Below are positions 25,774-35,419 of a stretch of DNA of 64,000 bases, piece by piece. This DNA comes from Sphingomonas sp. PL-96 (GTDB taxonomy: Bacteria > Pseudomonadota > Alphaproteobacteria > Sphingomonadales > Sphingomonadaceae): positions 248,001-312,000 of the forward strand of contig NZ_JAJFET010000002.1 of the NCBI RefSeq assembly GCF_020707215.1, given 5' to 3'. A program made the position numbers and the translations under genes. The notes beneath the pieces were generated by a model. That model saw only the letters and a list, made by a program, of their open reading frames with translations, was not told where the DNA came from and did no database searches. Position 1 is the stretch's first letter. Every line of letters starts with the position of its first letter.

Positions 25774-28446
25774 TCAGGACAGGCCTTCAGGGTTGAAATC
25801 GCGCACGACGAGGGGCGAGGGGAAGATCAGCGTAAAGACGGCGCCCGCGGCGCCGTCGCGATTGGCCGCCTCCACGGTCATCCCCATGGCATCGGCGAAT
25901 GCCTTGACGATCGCGAGGCCCAGGCCGGTGCCGCCGACGACCCGATCCGAACCTTCGAACCGGCGGAAGGTCTCGAACACTTCGCCCTCGCGGCCGGGGG
26001 GAAGGCCCGGTCCCTGATCGAGCACTGCCAGGCGGAGCTCGCCGAAGCGGTGCTCTCCCTGGATCACGATCTCGGTCCCCGGCGCGCCGTAGCGGCCCGC
26101 ATTGTCGAGCAGGTTGAGCAGGCAATGATGGAGCAGCTGCGGGTCGCCGCGGACCAGCGGCAGATCGGGTGGAACCTCGAGCCGGATGGGATGCCCCTCC
26201 AGCGCGCGGCGGGCGTCATGTGCGGCGCCGGTCACCGCATCGCTCAGGTCGATCGCCTCGACGTTCAGCTTCAGCGCGCCGGCCTCGACCCGCGCCATGT
26301 CGAGGAGATTGCCGACGAAGCGATTGAGCCGGGCGGCCTCATTCTCGATCGTGGCAATGAGTTCGTGGGTGGCGCCGTGGTGGAGTTGCGCCGCCGCGGC
26401 GATCACGGCGGTCAGCGGCGTACGCAGATCATGGCTCACCGACGACAGCAGCGCGGCGCGCAGCCGGTCGCGGGTGCGCACGGCGTCGACGTCCCGCATC
26501 TCGCTTTCGAGCCGCAGCCGTTCGAGCACCAGCGCGGACTGGTCGACCAGGCTGGAGAGCAGCGGCACCTGGTCCGCGCGAACCGGCTCGCCCCCGCTGT
26601 CGCGCACGATGCCCAGCACCGCGAGCGGGCGGCCGCCCGCCTTGAGCGGCTGGAACAGCCACTCGGATGCCGCCAGCGTGCCCGAACCGTTGCCGGCGGC
26701 AGTGCCGGTGTCGAACGCCCAGGTGGCGGCTGCAGTGTCGATCGTGTCCAGCCTGTAGCGAGAGTCGCTTGCGGCCAGGATCTCCAGTCCCGCGCCGGGC
26801 GAGGGGGCGAGAAGCACGGCCTGGACGCCGAGGAGCCGGGCGACATCGTCGCAGATCATCTGCGCGGCGCGCTGCGGATCGTTGACGCTGGTGATCTGGC
26901 TCAGGAAGCCGGCAAGCGTCGCGTTGGTCCGGGCGCTTGCGGCGGCAAGATCCGCCTGCGCCCGCACCCGCGACGTGAGCTGGCTTGTGGCGACTGCGAT
27001 CGCCAGCAAGACGACGACCGAGAGCAGATTTTCCGGGTTGTTGATGCTGAGCGTGCCGACCGGCGGCAGGAAGAAGAAGTTGTAGGCGAGGCTGGAGACG
27101 ATCCCGGCGTAGAGGCCGGTGCGCAGCCCAAACAGGCTCGCGGCCGCCATCACCGGCAGCAGGAAGAGCAGCGCCACATTGCCGAGGTCGAGGATGTGGG
27201 AGAGGGTGCTGCCCGTGGCGGTGACTGCTGCCACCAGGGCGGTCGTGATTGCGTAGCCGGCCGGGCTGCCCCAGCGTCCGCGGCGCGGTCTCGCCCGCTC
27301 GGGCGGCGCCGCCTGCGCCAGCACCGGGAGCACGTGGATCGCGACCCCGGGCGTGGTGCGGATCAGCCGGTCGACGACCGAGCCGTGGCGCAGCTCGAAC
27401 CAGCCCGACCGCTGCGACTTGCCGAGCACGAGCTGGGTTGCGCGCGCGTCGACAAGGAACGCCTGGATGCCGTCCACCACGTTTGCCGCCGGTACCGTGG
27501 CGACCACGGCGCCCAGTTGCGTCGCCAGGGTCATCGCCGCGGCGACCCGCTGGTGTTGTGCCTCGGTGAACTGGGCCGCGCGCGGAGTCTCGATGAACAG
27601 TGCCGTCCAGGGCGCGCGCAGGCCATCGGCGATGCGCTTTGCCGCGCGCACCAGCACCTCGGCGCCGGGCAGTTCGCTGATGGCGACGACGATGCGGTCG
27701 CTTCCGGCCCAGGTGCCGCCCAGCCCCAGCGCACGCACGTCGTCGAGCATGCGCGCGTCGACTGCCTGCGCTGCCCGGCGAAGCGCCAGTTCGCGCAAGG
27801 CCGACAGGTTGGACTTGGAGAAGAAGTGCGAAAGCGCCCGTGTCGCTTCCTGCGGCAAATAGACCTTGCCGGCCTTCAACCGCTCGATCAGTTCGTCGGG
27901 CGGGATGTCGACGACTTCGATTTCGGCGGCTTCCAGGATGCTGTCGGGTACCGTCTCACGGACGCGCACCCGGGTGAACGACGCGACCACGTCGTTCAGG
28001 CTTTCGAGATGCTGGATGTTGACCGTCGAATAGACGTCGATGCCGGCTGCCAGCAGTTCCTCGACGTCCTGGAAGCGCTTGGGATGGCGGCTGCCCGGCG
28101 CGTTGGTGTGCGCGAGTTCGTCGACCAGCACCAGGCGCGGCGCACGCGCGAGGATGGCGTCCAGGTCCATCTCGGCCAGGGTGCGCCCTTCATAGGGGAT
28201 GTGGCGGCGCGGAACGATCTCGTGCGCGCGGGTGAGCGCCTCAGTCTCGACCCGGCCGTGAGTCTCGACGACGCCCACGATCACGTCGACGCCGTCGCGT
28301 TTCCGCGCGGCGCCCTCCGACAGCATCTCATAGGTCTTTCCGACCCCGGGGGCCGCGCCCAGGAACAGCTTCAAACGGCCGCGACCCTCCTGCGCCGCCT
28401 GGCGCAGAAGGGCTTCGGGATCGGGTCTTCCGTCGCCTGCCGGCAT
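25774..28446 (-). CDS. kdpD: sensor histidine kinase KdpD
   Basis: This 890-residue sensor has the KdpD-specific N-terminal domain with Walker A GAAPGVGKTYEML near residue 35 and the conserved DELAHTNAPGSRHPKRFQDVEELLAAGIDVY region. A USP-like domain follows (about 250-370), then four closely spaced TM helices (DUF4118, 395-500), a GAF-like region, HisKA with SSVSHDLRTPLTAV and an HATPase domain ending in GTGLGLAIV. It senses K+ limitation and phosphorylates KdpE. The ATG overlaps the kdpC stop by 1 bp. Confidence 0.98.
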   Translation of the reverse strand: MPAGDGRPDPEALLRQAAQEGRGRLKLFLGAAPGVGKTYEMLSEGAARKRDGVDVIVGVVETHGRVETEALTRAHEIVPRRHIPYEGRTLAEMDLDAILARAPRLVLVDELAHTNAPGSRHPKRFQDVEELLAAGIDVYSTVNIQHLESLNDVVASFTRVRVRETVPDSILEAAEIEVVDIPPDELIERLKAGKVYLPQEATRALSHFFSKSNLSALRELALRRAAQAVDARMLDDVRALGLGGTWAGSDRIVVAISELPGAEVLVRAAKRIADGLRAPWTALFIETPRAAQFTEAQHQRVAAAMTLATQLGAVVATVPAANVVDGIQAFLVDARATQLVLGKSQRSGWFELRHGSVVDRLIRTTPGVAIHVLPVLAQAAPPERARPRRGRWGSPAGYAITTALVAAVTATGSTLSHILDLGNVALLFLLPVMAAASLFGLRTGLYAGIVSSLAYNFFFLPPVGTLSINNPENLLSVVVLLAIAVATSQLTSRVRAQADLAAASARTNATLAGFLSQITSVNDPQRAAQMICDDVARLLGVQAVLLAPSPGAGLEILAASDSRYRLDTIDTAAATWAFDTGTAAGNGSGTLAASEWLFQPLKAGGRPLAVLGIVRDSGGEPVRADQVPLLSSLVDQSALVLERLRLESEMRDVDAVRTRDRLRAALLSSVSHDLRTPLTAVIAAAAQLHHGATHELIATIENEAARLNRFVGNLLDMARVEAGALKLNVEAIDLSDAVTGAAHDARRALEGHPIRLEVPPDLPLVRGDPQLLHHCLLNLLDNAGRYGAPGTEIVIQGEHRFGELRLAVLDQGPGLPPGREGEVFETFRRFEGSDRVVGGTGLGLAIVKAFADAMGMTVEAANRDGAAGAVFTLIFPSPLVVRDFNPEGLS

Positions 28447-29048
28447 CAGCGCGGCGCGGCGCCGGCCGCGTCGCTGGGCGACAAGGCGTCCAGGGCGCGG
28501 TTGAGCGCGAGTACGTTGACGTGCGGCTCGCCGAGGATCGAACCCTGCGTGGCATCGTCGATTACGCTGCGGACCCGCTCGATCGGGATGCCGCGAACCC
28601 GTGCGATGCGAGACGCCTGGGCCAGGGCAGCGGCAGGGGACAGGTCCGGGTCGAGACCGGAGCCGCTGGCGGTGACCAGGTCCGCCGGCACCGGACCCGC
28701 AACGCCTTCGCCGCGACGCTTCTCGACGTCGGTGCGCACGCGATCGGCCAGCGCCTGGCTGGTCGGCCCGAGGTTGGAGCCGGAGGAGGCCAGCCCGTCA
28801 TAGCCGGTCGCGCCGGCCGCGGAGGGGCGCGTGTTGAAGTAGCGATCGGAGGTGAAGGCCTGGCCGACCACGGACGAGCCGATCACGCGGCCGCCGGAGT
28901 CGCGCACCAGGCTGCCGTTCGCCTGCGACGGGAAGATCGCTTGGCCGATGCCGGTCATCGCCAGCGGATAGGCGATGCCGAGCAGGGCTGCGAACAGGAT
29001 CGTCATGACGATCGTGGGCCGCAGTGCGGAAGAGAAATCCTTGCCCAT
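28446..29048 (-). CDS. kdpC: K+-transporting ATPase subunit KdpC
   Basis: KdpC is the small periplasmic-facing subunit of the KdpFABC pump. The 200-residue protein has one N-terminal TM helix (PTIVMTILFAALLGIAYPLAM), then GSSVVGQAFTSDRYFNTRPSA, the conserved SGSNLGPTS and DLVTASGSGLDPDLSP. It starts 12 bp after kdpB. Confidence 0.97.
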   Translation of the reverse strand: MGKDFSSALRPTIVMTILFAALLGIAYPLAMTGIGQAIFPSQANGSLVRDSGGRVIGSSVVGQAFTSDRYFNTRPSAAGATGYDGLASSGSNLGPTSQALADRVRTDVEKRRGEGVAGPVPADLVTASGSGLDPDLSPAAALAQASRIARVRGIPIERVRSVIDDATQGSILGEPHVNVLALNRALDALSPSDAAGAAPR

Positions 29049-29060
29049 GTTGGGAACTCC

Positions 29061-31097
29061 TTAGGCGAGACCGAGGCCGCCGACCACGACGTCGATGATC
29101 TTGATGCCGACAAACGGCGCGACAAGGCCGCCGAGGCCGTAGACGGCGAGGTTGCGGGCGAGCAGCGGCCCCGCCGCCATCGGCTTGTAGCGCACACCCT
29201 TGAGCGCGAGCGGCACGAGCAGCGGAATGATGAGCGCGTTGAAGATGATGGCGCTCAGGATCGCCGACTGCGGTGTCGCCAGCCCCATGACGTTGAGCAC
29301 GCCCAGGTCCGGGTAGAGCGCCACGAACATCGCCGGAATGATGGCGAAATACTTCGCCACGTCGTTCGCGACCGAGAAGGTCGTGAGCGCCCCGCGCGTC
29401 ATCAGCAGCTGCTTGCCGAGACCGACGACCTCGATCAGCTTGGTCGGATCGCTGTCGAGGTCAACCATGTTGCCGGCCTCCCGCGCGGCCTGGGTGCCGG
29501 TGTTCATCGCCACGCCGACATCGGCCTGAGCGAGGGCAGGGGCATCGTTGGTGCCGTCCCCGCACATCGCCACCAGCTTGCCGCCGGTCTGCTCCTTGCG
29601 GATCAGCGCCAGCTTGTCCTCCGGCGTCGCTTGGGCGAGGAAGTCGTCCACGCCTGCTTCCGCCGCGATCGCCGCTGCGGTCAGCGGGTTGTCGCCCGTG
29701 ATCATCACGGTGCGGATCCCCATTTCGCGCAGCTCGCCAAAGCGTTCGCGGATGCCGGCCTTGACCACGTCCTTCAGGAAGATGGCGCCGAGCAGCTTGC
29801 CGTCCTGCGCCACCGCCAGCGGGGTGCCGCCGGCACGCGCGATCTCGTCGGTGATGCGGCGCAACTCGGTGGCAGCCGCGGTTTCGCCCAGACCGGGATT
29901 GGCCCGGAGGATCGAGTCCACCGCGCCCTTCTGGATCGTGCTCCCGCCAAGGGTCACGCCCGAGATGCGCGTCTGGGCGGTGAACGGAATGACTTCCGCG
30001 CCCGCGGGAAGGGCCGCGGTACCGACACCCAACTTCTCGCGCGCGAGAACGACGATCGAGCGGCCTTCGGGCGTTTCGTCGGCGAGGCTTGCGAGCAATG
30101 CTGCCTCGGCAAGCTGGGCGTCGGAGGCGCCGGCGACCGTGCGGAACTCGCTCGCCTGACGATCGCCGATGGTGATGGTGCCCGTCTTGTCGAGCAGCAG
30201 CACGTCGACGTCGCCTGCCGCCTCAACCGCGCGGCCGGACTTTGCCAGCACGTTGAAGCGCACCAGCCGGTCCATGCCCGCGATGCCGATCGCGGACAGC
30301 AGCGCGGCGATGGTGGTCGGGATCAGCGTGATGAGCAGCGCCGCCAGGATCGCGACCGGGATGCTGCCGCCGGCATAGCTGGCAAAGCCCGGGATGGTGG
30401 CCACGGCAATCAGGAAGATGATCGTGAGGCCGACCAGAAGCAGCGTAAGCGCGACTTCGTTGGGCGTCTTTTGCCGCTCGGCGCCTTCCACCAGCGCGAT
30501 CATCCGGTCGAGGAAGCCCTTGCCGGGCTCCACGGTCACCTGGACGCGGATCTCGTCGGAAATGACGCGGGTGCCCGCGGTCACCGCCGAACGGTCGCCA
30601 CCCGCCTCGCGGATCACAGGCGCGCTTTCGCCGGTGATCGCGGCCTCGTTGACCGAGGCGACGCCCAAGACGACCTCACCATCGGACGGGATCAGGTCGC
30701 CCGTCTCCACCAGCACGATGTCGCCGATCTTCAGCTGGCTGGCCGGAACGTCGTCATACTGGCGCCCGTCGCCCTTCAGCCGCTTGGCGGTGAGTTCGGC
30801 CTTGGCGGCGCGCAGGCTTGCCGCCTGCGCCTTGCCGCGGCCCTCGGCCAGCGCCTCGGCAAAGGTGCCGAACAGCACCGTCAGCCACAGCCAGGCCGCC
30901 AGCTGCAGCTTGAAGCCGGTGGAGAGATCATCCTGCCCGACGACGAGCAGGACGGTCACGAGCGCCGCGACAGCCGCCGTGACGAACATGACGGGGTTGC
31001 GGAGAAGCTCCCTGGGATGGAGCTTCAGGAACGATGCCTTGATCGCGGGCACGACGAGGTCGGCCGTGAACAGGCTTTTTGTCTGGGTCTTTGCCAT
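29061..31097 (-). CDS. kdpB: K+-transporting P-type ATPase subunit KdpB
   Basis: KdpB is the catalytic P-type ATPase of KdpFABC. The 678-residue protein has the actuator motif TGESAPV, the phosphorylation site DKTGTIT (near residue 310) and the hinge [24 protein letters not shown] helices are placed as in the family. ATP hydrolysis here drives K+ through KdpA. The inter-gene gap to kdpA is 12 bp. Confidence 0.98.
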   Translation of the reverse strand: MAKTQTKSLFTADLVVPAIKASFLKLHPRELLRNPVMFVTAAVAALVTVLLVVGQDDLSTGFKLQLAAWLWLTVLFGTFAEALAEGRGKAQAASLRAAKAELTAKRLKGDGRQYDDVPASQLKIGDIVLVETGDLIPSDGEVVLGVASVNEAAITGESAPVIREAGGDRSAVTAGTRVISDEIRVQVTVEPGKGFLDRMIALVEGAERQKTPNEVALTLLLVGLTIIFLIAVATIPGFASYAGGSIPVAILAALLITLIPTTIAALLSAIGIAGMDRLVRFNVLAKSGRAVEAAGDVDVLLLDKTGTITIGDRQASEFRTVAGASDAQLAEAALLASLADETPEGRSIVVLAREKLGVGTAALPAGAEVIPFTAQTRISGVTLGGSTIQKGAVDSILRANPGLGETAAATELRRITDEIARAGGTPLAVAQDGKLLGAIFLKDVVKAGIRERFGELREMGIRTVMITGDNPLTAAAIAAEAGVDDFLAQATPEDKLALIRKEQTGGKLVAMCGDGTNDAPALAQADVGVAMNTGTQAAREAGNMVDLDSDPTKLIEVVGLGKQLLMTRGALTTFSVANDVAKYFAIIPAMFVALYPDLGVLNVMGLATPQSAILSAIIFNALIIPLLVPLALKGVRYKPMAAGPLLARNLAVYGLGGLVAPFVGIKIIDVVVGGLGLA

Positions 31098-31109
31098 GAT
31101 GGCCCCCGA

Positions 31110-32813
31110 TCAGAACATTTGCCCGCGGATCATCGCAAGATGATCGGCGATGGGACCGAGCGCGAGGCTCGGGAGGAAGGTAAGGCCACCCAGGATCAGG
31201 ATGATCCCGACCAGGAGACCGACCCACAGCCCGCCCGTGGTGGGGAAGGAGCCGGCGCTGGCCGGCGTGTGCTTCTTGGCCGCGAGCGAGCCGGCGATCG
31301 CCAGCATCGGCACGATGATGAAGAAGCGGCCGATCCACATCGCGACGCCCAGGAGCCCGTTGTACCAGGGCGTGTTGGCGGTCAGGCCGGCAAAGGCCGA
31401 GCCGTTGTTCGCAACCGCGCTGGTGAAGGCGTAGAGGATCTCCGAAAAGCCGTGCGGTCCCTTGTTGAGTGGCCCGGCCAGGCCCGCTGCGTTGACCGAG
31501 GACAGTGCGGAAAAGCCCAGGATCACGAGCGGCAGCACCGAGATCGCAAGCACCGCCAGCTTCACCTCGCGCGCCTCGATCTTCTTGCCGACATATTCCG
31601 GCGTGCGGCCGACCATCAGCCCGGCGACGAACACCGCAAGGATGGCGAAGAGCAGGAAGCCGTAGATGCCCGCGCCGACGCCGCCGATCACGACTTCGCC
31701 CAGCTGCATGTTGAACAGCGGGATCATGCCGCCGATCGCGGTGAAGCTGTCGTGCATCGCGTTGACCGCACCGCAGGAGGCCGCGGTGGTGACGACCGAG
31801 AACAGGGCGGATGCGGCGATGCCGAAGCGGACCTCCTTGCCCTCCATGTTGCCGCCCGGGACACCGAGCTGGTGGAGGATCGGGTTGCCCGCGGCTTCCG
31901 CCCAATAAGTGACGGCGGTGCCGATGAGGAACAGGATCATCATCGCGGCCAGGATGGCCCAGCCCTGGCGGGTGTTGCCGACCGCCTTGCCGAAGCACCA
32001 GGTGAGGCCGACGCCGATCGCGAAGATCGAGAGCATCTGGACGAAGTTGGTGAGCGCGGTCGGGTTTTCGAACGGGTGGGCGGAGTTGGCGTTGAAGAAG
32101 CCGCCGCCGTTGGTGCCCAGCATCTTGATCGCTTCCTGCGAAGCGACCGGGCCGAGCGCGAGCGTCTGCCGCACGCCTTCCAGCGTATCGATGCCGACAC
32201 TGCCAGCCAGGGTCTGCGGCACGCCCGAGGCGATCAGGAACAGCGCGTAGACGATCGAGATCGGCAGCAGCAGGTAGAGCGTGATCCGGGTCACGTCGGC
32301 CCAGAAGTTGCCCACCGTCTTTGCCTCACGCCGGGCAAAGCCGCGGAACAGGGCGAAGGCGAGGGCGATGCCGGTCGCGGCCGACAGGAAGTTGTGGATC
32401 GTCAGCCCCAGCATCTGGCTGAGGTTCGACATGGTGCTTTCGCCGGCATAGCTCTGCCAGTTGGTGTTGGCGGCAAAGCTGATCGCGGTGTTGAACGACA
32501 GGTGCTCGCCGACTGCGGGCAGGCCGTTCGGGTTCAGCGGCAGCACCGCCTGCAGGCGCAGCACCGCATAGGTGAACAGCGTCAGCACTGCGTTGAACAG
32601 CAGCATGTGCACCGCATAGCGGCGCCAGCCCTGTTCCTCGTCCGGGCGGATGCCCGACAGGGTATAGAAGCCGCGCTCGACGGGGCCGAGCACGAGGTGG
32701 AGCGGCGTACGCCGCCCTTCGTAGAGGGCGTGAAGCCACAGCCCTACGGGTTTGGCTAGCGCCAGCAGGATGCCGACGAAGCCAAGGATCAGGAACCAGC
32801 CCTGCATGGTCAT
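31110..32813 (-). CDS. kdpA: K+-transporting ATPase subunit KdpA
   Basis: KdpA is the K+-binding channel-like subunit with ten TM helices and four selectivity-filter loops. The 567-residue protein shows [38 protein letters not shown], a third loop [17 protein letters not shown] and a fourth [15 protein letters not shown]. It starts MTMQGW, with GGGAG 8 bp upstream, 13 bp after kdpF. Confidence 0.98.
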   Translation of the reverse strand: MTMQGWFLILGFVGILLALAKPVGLWLHALYEGRRTPLHLVLGPVERGFYTLSGIRPDEEQGWRRYAVHMLLFNAVLTLFTYAVLRLQAVLPLNPNGLPAVGEHLSFNTAISFAANTNWQSYAGESTMSNLSQMLGLTIHNFLSAATGIALAFALFRGFARREAKTVGNFWADVTRITLYLLLPISIVYALFLIASGVPQTLAGSVGIDTLEGVRQTLALGPVASQEAIKMLGTNGGGFFNANSAHPFENPTALTNFVQMLSIFAIGVGLTWCFGKAVGNTRQGWAILAAMMILFLIGTAVTYWAEAAGNPILHQLGVPGGNMEGKEVRFGIAASALFSVVTTAASCGAVNAMHDSFTAIGGMIPLFNMQLGEVVIGGVGAGIYGFLLFAILAVFVAGLMVGRTPEYVGKKIEAREVKLAVLAISVLPLVILGFSALSSVNAAGLAGPLNKGPHGFSEILYAFTSAVANNGSAFAGLTANTPWYNGLLGVAMWIGRFFIIVPMLAIAGSLAAKKHTPASAGSFPTTGGLWVGLLVGIILILGGLTFLPSLALGPIADHLAMIRGQMF

Positions 32814-32826
32814 GGTGCCGCTCCCT

Positions 32827-32916
32827 TCAGAAGCGTTCGGGGCGGATCAGCACCGCCACGAGGTAGACAAGAAGGCCAAGCGCGGTGAGCGCCGCCAGCC
32901 AGAGGTCGAGCGTCAT
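32827..32916 (-). CDS. kdpF: K+-transporting ATPase subunit KdpF (29 aa)
   Basis: KdpF is a single-helix peptide that stabilises the KdpFABC complex. The 29-residue ORF reads [20 protein letters not shown] then AVLIRPERF, with the family-typical C-terminal RPE(R/K)F. It starts at the ATG at 32916 and ends 13 bp before kdpA. Confidence 0.95.
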   Translation of the reverse strand: MTLDLWLAALTALGLLVYLVAVLIRPERF

Positions 32917-32926
32917 GGCGTGCTCC

Positions 32927-33010
32927 TCACGCGTGGTCGCACAGGCGGACAAAGGCGAGCGTCAGCGCGATCAGTCCCACCAGGATCGCGATCCAGATCA
33001 GGTCCTGCAT
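32927..33010 (-). CDS. 27-residue membrane peptide at the head of kdp
   Basis: The ATG at 33010 opens MQDLIWIAILVGLIALTLAF then VRLCDHA. It is one hydrophobic helix with a C-terminal Arg-Leu-Cys-Asp-His tail. Its stop is 10 bp before kdpF and its start is 16 bp after the porin stop, so it sits in tight operon spacing. The tail resembles small ORFs annotated upstream of kdpF in other alphaproteobacteria, though I cannot check this here. Role unknown; an accessory pump subunit is the obvious guess. Confidence 0.7.
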   Translation of the reverse strand: MQDLIWIAILVGLIALTLAFVRLCDHA

Positions 33011-33026
33011 CTGTCTGCTCCCCCGA

Positions 33027-33899
33027 TCAGAAGGCTGCGGTCAGCGAGGCGACCACGGTCCCGCCAGCGATCGTGCCGGTGCCGTCCTGGCCCTTGCTGA
33101 AGCTGGGGCGCAGATATGCCGCCTCACGCCCGGAGATGTCGGTGTCGACGTAGGAGACGTTGAAGGTCACGTTGCGCCAGGTCGCGTCGGCGCCCAGTGA
33201 CCAGTCCCAATACTCCCCCGTGGGTGCGACGGCGGTGGCGTTAGGGCCGAGACCATCCTGGCCCCAGCTGTGGCCGATATGCGCCTTGGCGGTGAACGGC
33301 GTGCCGGCGAGGCCCAGCGCGCCATCGCCCCAGAGGTAGAGGTTGTCGTCCTTGGCGCCGGGCCGGGTGTAGGTGCCTGCGGCCGCGTCCGCGCCGGTGT
33401 CGTACCATTTGCCGAGCGCCTGCTGCTTGGGCGCATAGGCGACGCCCGCGGTCAGCGTGGCGGGGCCTGCGGTGCCGCTGAGCTTCACATAGGGCTCGGC
33501 GAAGTCGGTCTTATCGGCGCCGCCCGGGTACATGTACCAGGTGAGGCCGACGTCGAGCGTCGCGCCGTTGCCGAGCGCGGCCTTGTAGCCGCCGATCAGG
33601 TCGAGCTCCATGTTGGCGCCGCCGAAGGTGCCCCAGCCGGCCAGGTTCGACGCCCAGACCCCGCCGTAGAGGCCGCTCTCATGCGTTGCGGTGATGCCGC
33701 CCTGGACTGCGAGCTGGCGATCTGTTTGCGACACGCCGCGGAAGCGATAGTCGGAGGCAATGGCAACCGAGCCGCTGATCGTCAGCGGGGCGGGCGGGGC
33801 AGTCTCTGCCGAGTCTCCAGCGGCGGGCGCCGATTGCGCCTGTGCTGCGAGCGGCGTGGTCAGAAACGCGAGGGCCGCGAAGGTGCGACGGAAGTTCAT
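33027..33899 (-). CDS. TorF-family putative outer-membrane porin at the start of the kdp operon
   Basis: This 290-residue protein has a signal peptide (MNFRRTFAALAFLTTPLAAQAQ) and a beta-barrel-like body of alternating strands with the Gcw_chp/TorF signature (SVAIASDYRFRGVSQTDRQLAVQGG) and a C-terminal Phe. It should form an outer-membrane channel. It is the first gene of a unit in which the 27-aa ORF and kdpF-A-B-C-D-E follow with gaps of 16 bp or less. A porin paired with high-affinity K+ uptake suggests it supplies K+ to the periplasm. This is inference from context. Confidence 0.88.
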   Translation of the reverse strand: MNFRRTFAALAFLTTPLAAQAQSAPAAGDSAETAPPAPLTISGSVAIASDYRFRGVSQTDRQLAVQGGITATHESGLYGGVWASNLAGWGTFGGANMELDLIGGYKAALGNGATLDVGLTWYMYPGGADKTDFAEPYVKLSGTAGPATLTAGVAYAPKQQALGKWYDTGADAAAGTYTRPGAKDDNLYLWGDGALGLAGTPFTAKAHIGHSWGQDGLGPNATAVAPTGEYWDWSLGADATWRNVTFNVSYVDTDISGREAAYLRPSFSKGQDGTGTIAGGTVVASLTAAF

Positions 33900-33903
33900 G
33901 CTT

Positions 33904-33953
33904 GCATCCCTTTGACGAGGCCATCGTCAAGGAGACGAAGCCTTCAGGGATGC
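33904..33953 (-). promoter_or_regulatory. porin-kdp leader stem that pairs the ribosome-binding site
   Basis: In the mRNA sense, GCAUCCCU (33953-33946) pairs with AGGGAUGC (33911-33904). Inside, UUGACGA (33930-33924) pairs with UCGUCAA (33918-33912) over a 5-nt loop. The right arm is continuous, so the stem totals 15 bp with one 15-nt bulge. The right arm contains the porin's Shine-Dalgarno AGGGA, 7 nt before the ATG. The fold would hide that site and could regulate translation of the operon. It matches no riboswitch I can name. Confidence 0.55.
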
Positions 33954-34001
33954 GCGATTAGGGGCAATGCGCGTAGCAATTCGAGAGCGATTCCGGCGAA
34001 G

Positions 34002-34020
34002 CGCATAGTGCCCGCATAGT
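34002..34020 (-). promoter_or_regulatory. 11-bp-period direct repeat, candidate KdpE site
   Basis: ACTATGCG (minus strand) occurs at 34020-34013 and again at 34009-34002, exactly one helical turn apart. OmpR-family regulators such as KdpE bind direct repeats with about this period. It lies about 105-120 bp upstream of the porin start codon. A weak TTCGCC/GCTACG pair 17 bp apart follows, fitting an activated promoter. Binding is inferred. Confidence 0.45.
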
Positions 34021-34046
34021 GCAGGCGCTTATTCGCCCAAGAAGGC

Positions 34047-34081
34047 GGGCGCGCGCCCTCGTCAGGAGAGGGTGCGCGCCC
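34047..34081 (-). terminator. strong hairpin terminator after the OmpP1 gene
   Basis: GGGCGCGCGCCCTC (34047-34060) pairs with GAGGGTGCGCGCCC (34068-34081) in 13 of 14 positions plus a wobble, with a 7-nt loop, starting 7 bp after the stop. It isolates the upstream OmpP1 operon from the porin-kdp promoter. No clear T run follows. Confidence 0.65.
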
Positions 34082-34087
34082 GTGGCA

Positions 34088-35389
34088 TCAGAAACGAACG
34101 TGGCCGCCGAGCGTGAAGATCAGCGCATGCGCATCTTCCAGCGTGCCGTTGGTCACGATCGGCGTCTGCGCGGCCGAGCCGGCATAGGCCGCGGTGATGC
34201 GATCGATCGTCTCGTCCTTGAACATGACATAGTTGGCGCCCGCGTCGATCGTGAAGGCCGGGGTGAGACGGAAGGAGCCGCCCGCGCCGAAGTTCCAGCG
34301 GTTCGAATCGGGCACGCGCGCATCCCGGTCCCCGTCGCGGGTCGGGGTCAGCGTGCGCTGGACACCGGCACGCAGCGTCAGGTCGGGCGTCGCGGCATAG
34401 TCGAAGCCGCCGGCCAGGCTCCAGGTGTTGCGGTAGTTCTCCGGGATCGCGGAATTGACGGGCGCGCCAAGGCGGATCGCGTCGAAGTCGGCCCAGGTGT
34501 AGCGGATCCCCTGGACGTTGAGCGTCAGCGCGTCGGTGGTGCGGAAGCGACCGCCGACGATGATCTGCGCGGGCGTCTTGAACTTCGCCTTGATGCCATC
34601 CAGCGAAAGGTTCTGGCCGGCGAGCGGACCCAGCAGGCCGCTGACTTCCAGCGAACCCTTCAGCGTGTGCTCGATGCTCGACTTGTAGCTGATGCCGACG
34701 GTCGCCCAGTCGTTGTGCATCTGCACGCCTGCGGTCCACCCCAGATCCCAGCCGTCGCCGCTCAGCACCTGCTGGCCATCGGGCAGGCTTGCGGCGAGGT
34801 TGGGCAGCGCGTTGCCGAGCTCTGCATCGGTGTATTCGACGTTGACCGCGGCGCCCACCCGCAGCCAGTCGGTAACGGACACGCCGATCGACGGCTGGAT
34901 GTCGATGGTGCGCAGCCGGGTCTTGTCGGCGCTGTAGCGCGCCCAGCTGTCGGCATCATAGTTGGTGGTGAAGCTGTAGGGCGAGGTGACCGCAAGGCCG
35001 ATCGACACGCGCTCGTTGAGCGGCATGGCGACCGCGCCCGAGGGCAGGAAGCCGTTGTTGATCGGGTTCTTCGACACCGACTGGCCGCCGATCGCCGCCG
35101 GCGGCTGGCCCGGGCGGACGATCACGGTGCCGTCATCGACGACCTTGCCGCGCGGCAGGATGGCGGAGACGGCGATCGACGCCTCGGCGCTTTCCATGTC
35201 GGCGATCGACGCCGGGTTCCACCACAGCGACTGGGGTCCCGTGTCGGCGACTTCACCCGAAAAGGCGCGGCCGGCGCCGCGGGCGGACTGTTCCTGCAGG
35301 TAAAAGGCCTGGGCATGGGCGATGCCGCTGGAAGCGACGAGCCACAGCGGAGCGGAGGCGATCAGCGAAAGCTTGAAACGTGGCGACAT
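34088..35389 (-). CDS. OmpP1/FadL/TodX family outer-membrane transporter
   Basis: This 433-residue outer-membrane barrel has a signal peptide (about residues 1-27, ending in AHAQ) followed by AFYLQEQSARGAGRAFSGEVA, the FadL-type N-terminal hatch with its NPA motif (WWNPASIADM), then many amphipathic strands and a C-terminal HVRF. FadL proteins import long-chain fatty acids or other hydrophobics. The beta-oxidation operon a few kb upstream makes fatty acids plausible, but the genes are not contiguous. It follows DUF2147 by 30 bp. Confidence 0.92.
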   Translation of the reverse strand: MSPRFKLSLIASAPLWLVASSGIAHAQAFYLQEQSARGAGRAFSGEVADTGPQSLWWNPASIADMESAEASIAVSAILPRGKVVDDGTVIVRPGQPPAAIGGQSVSKNPINNGFLPSGAVAMPLNERVSIGLAVTSPYSFTTNYDADSWARYSADKTRLRTIDIQPSIGVSVTDWLRVGAAVNVEYTDAELGNALPNLAASLPDGQQVLSGDGWDLGWTAGVQMHNDWATVGISYKSSIEHTLKGSLEVSGLLGPLAGQNLSLDGIKAKFKTPAQIIVGGRFRTTDALTLNVQGIRYTWADFDAIRLGAPVNSAIPENYRNTWSLAGGFDYAATPDLTLRAGVQRTLTPTRDGDRDARVPDSNRWNFGAGGSFRLTPAFTIDAGANYVMFKDETIDRITAAYAGSAAQTPIVTNGTLEDAHALIFTLGGHVRF

Positions 35390-35419
35390 GGGCGATTTCC
35401 TGATGATGAAGCGTGAGGA

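Noticed and set aside
28521..32759. A very long open frame antisense to the kdp genes
   Set aside because: It is rich in Arg, Gly, Asp and His as expected from the complement of GC-rich codons, has no domain, and covers six well-supported genes.
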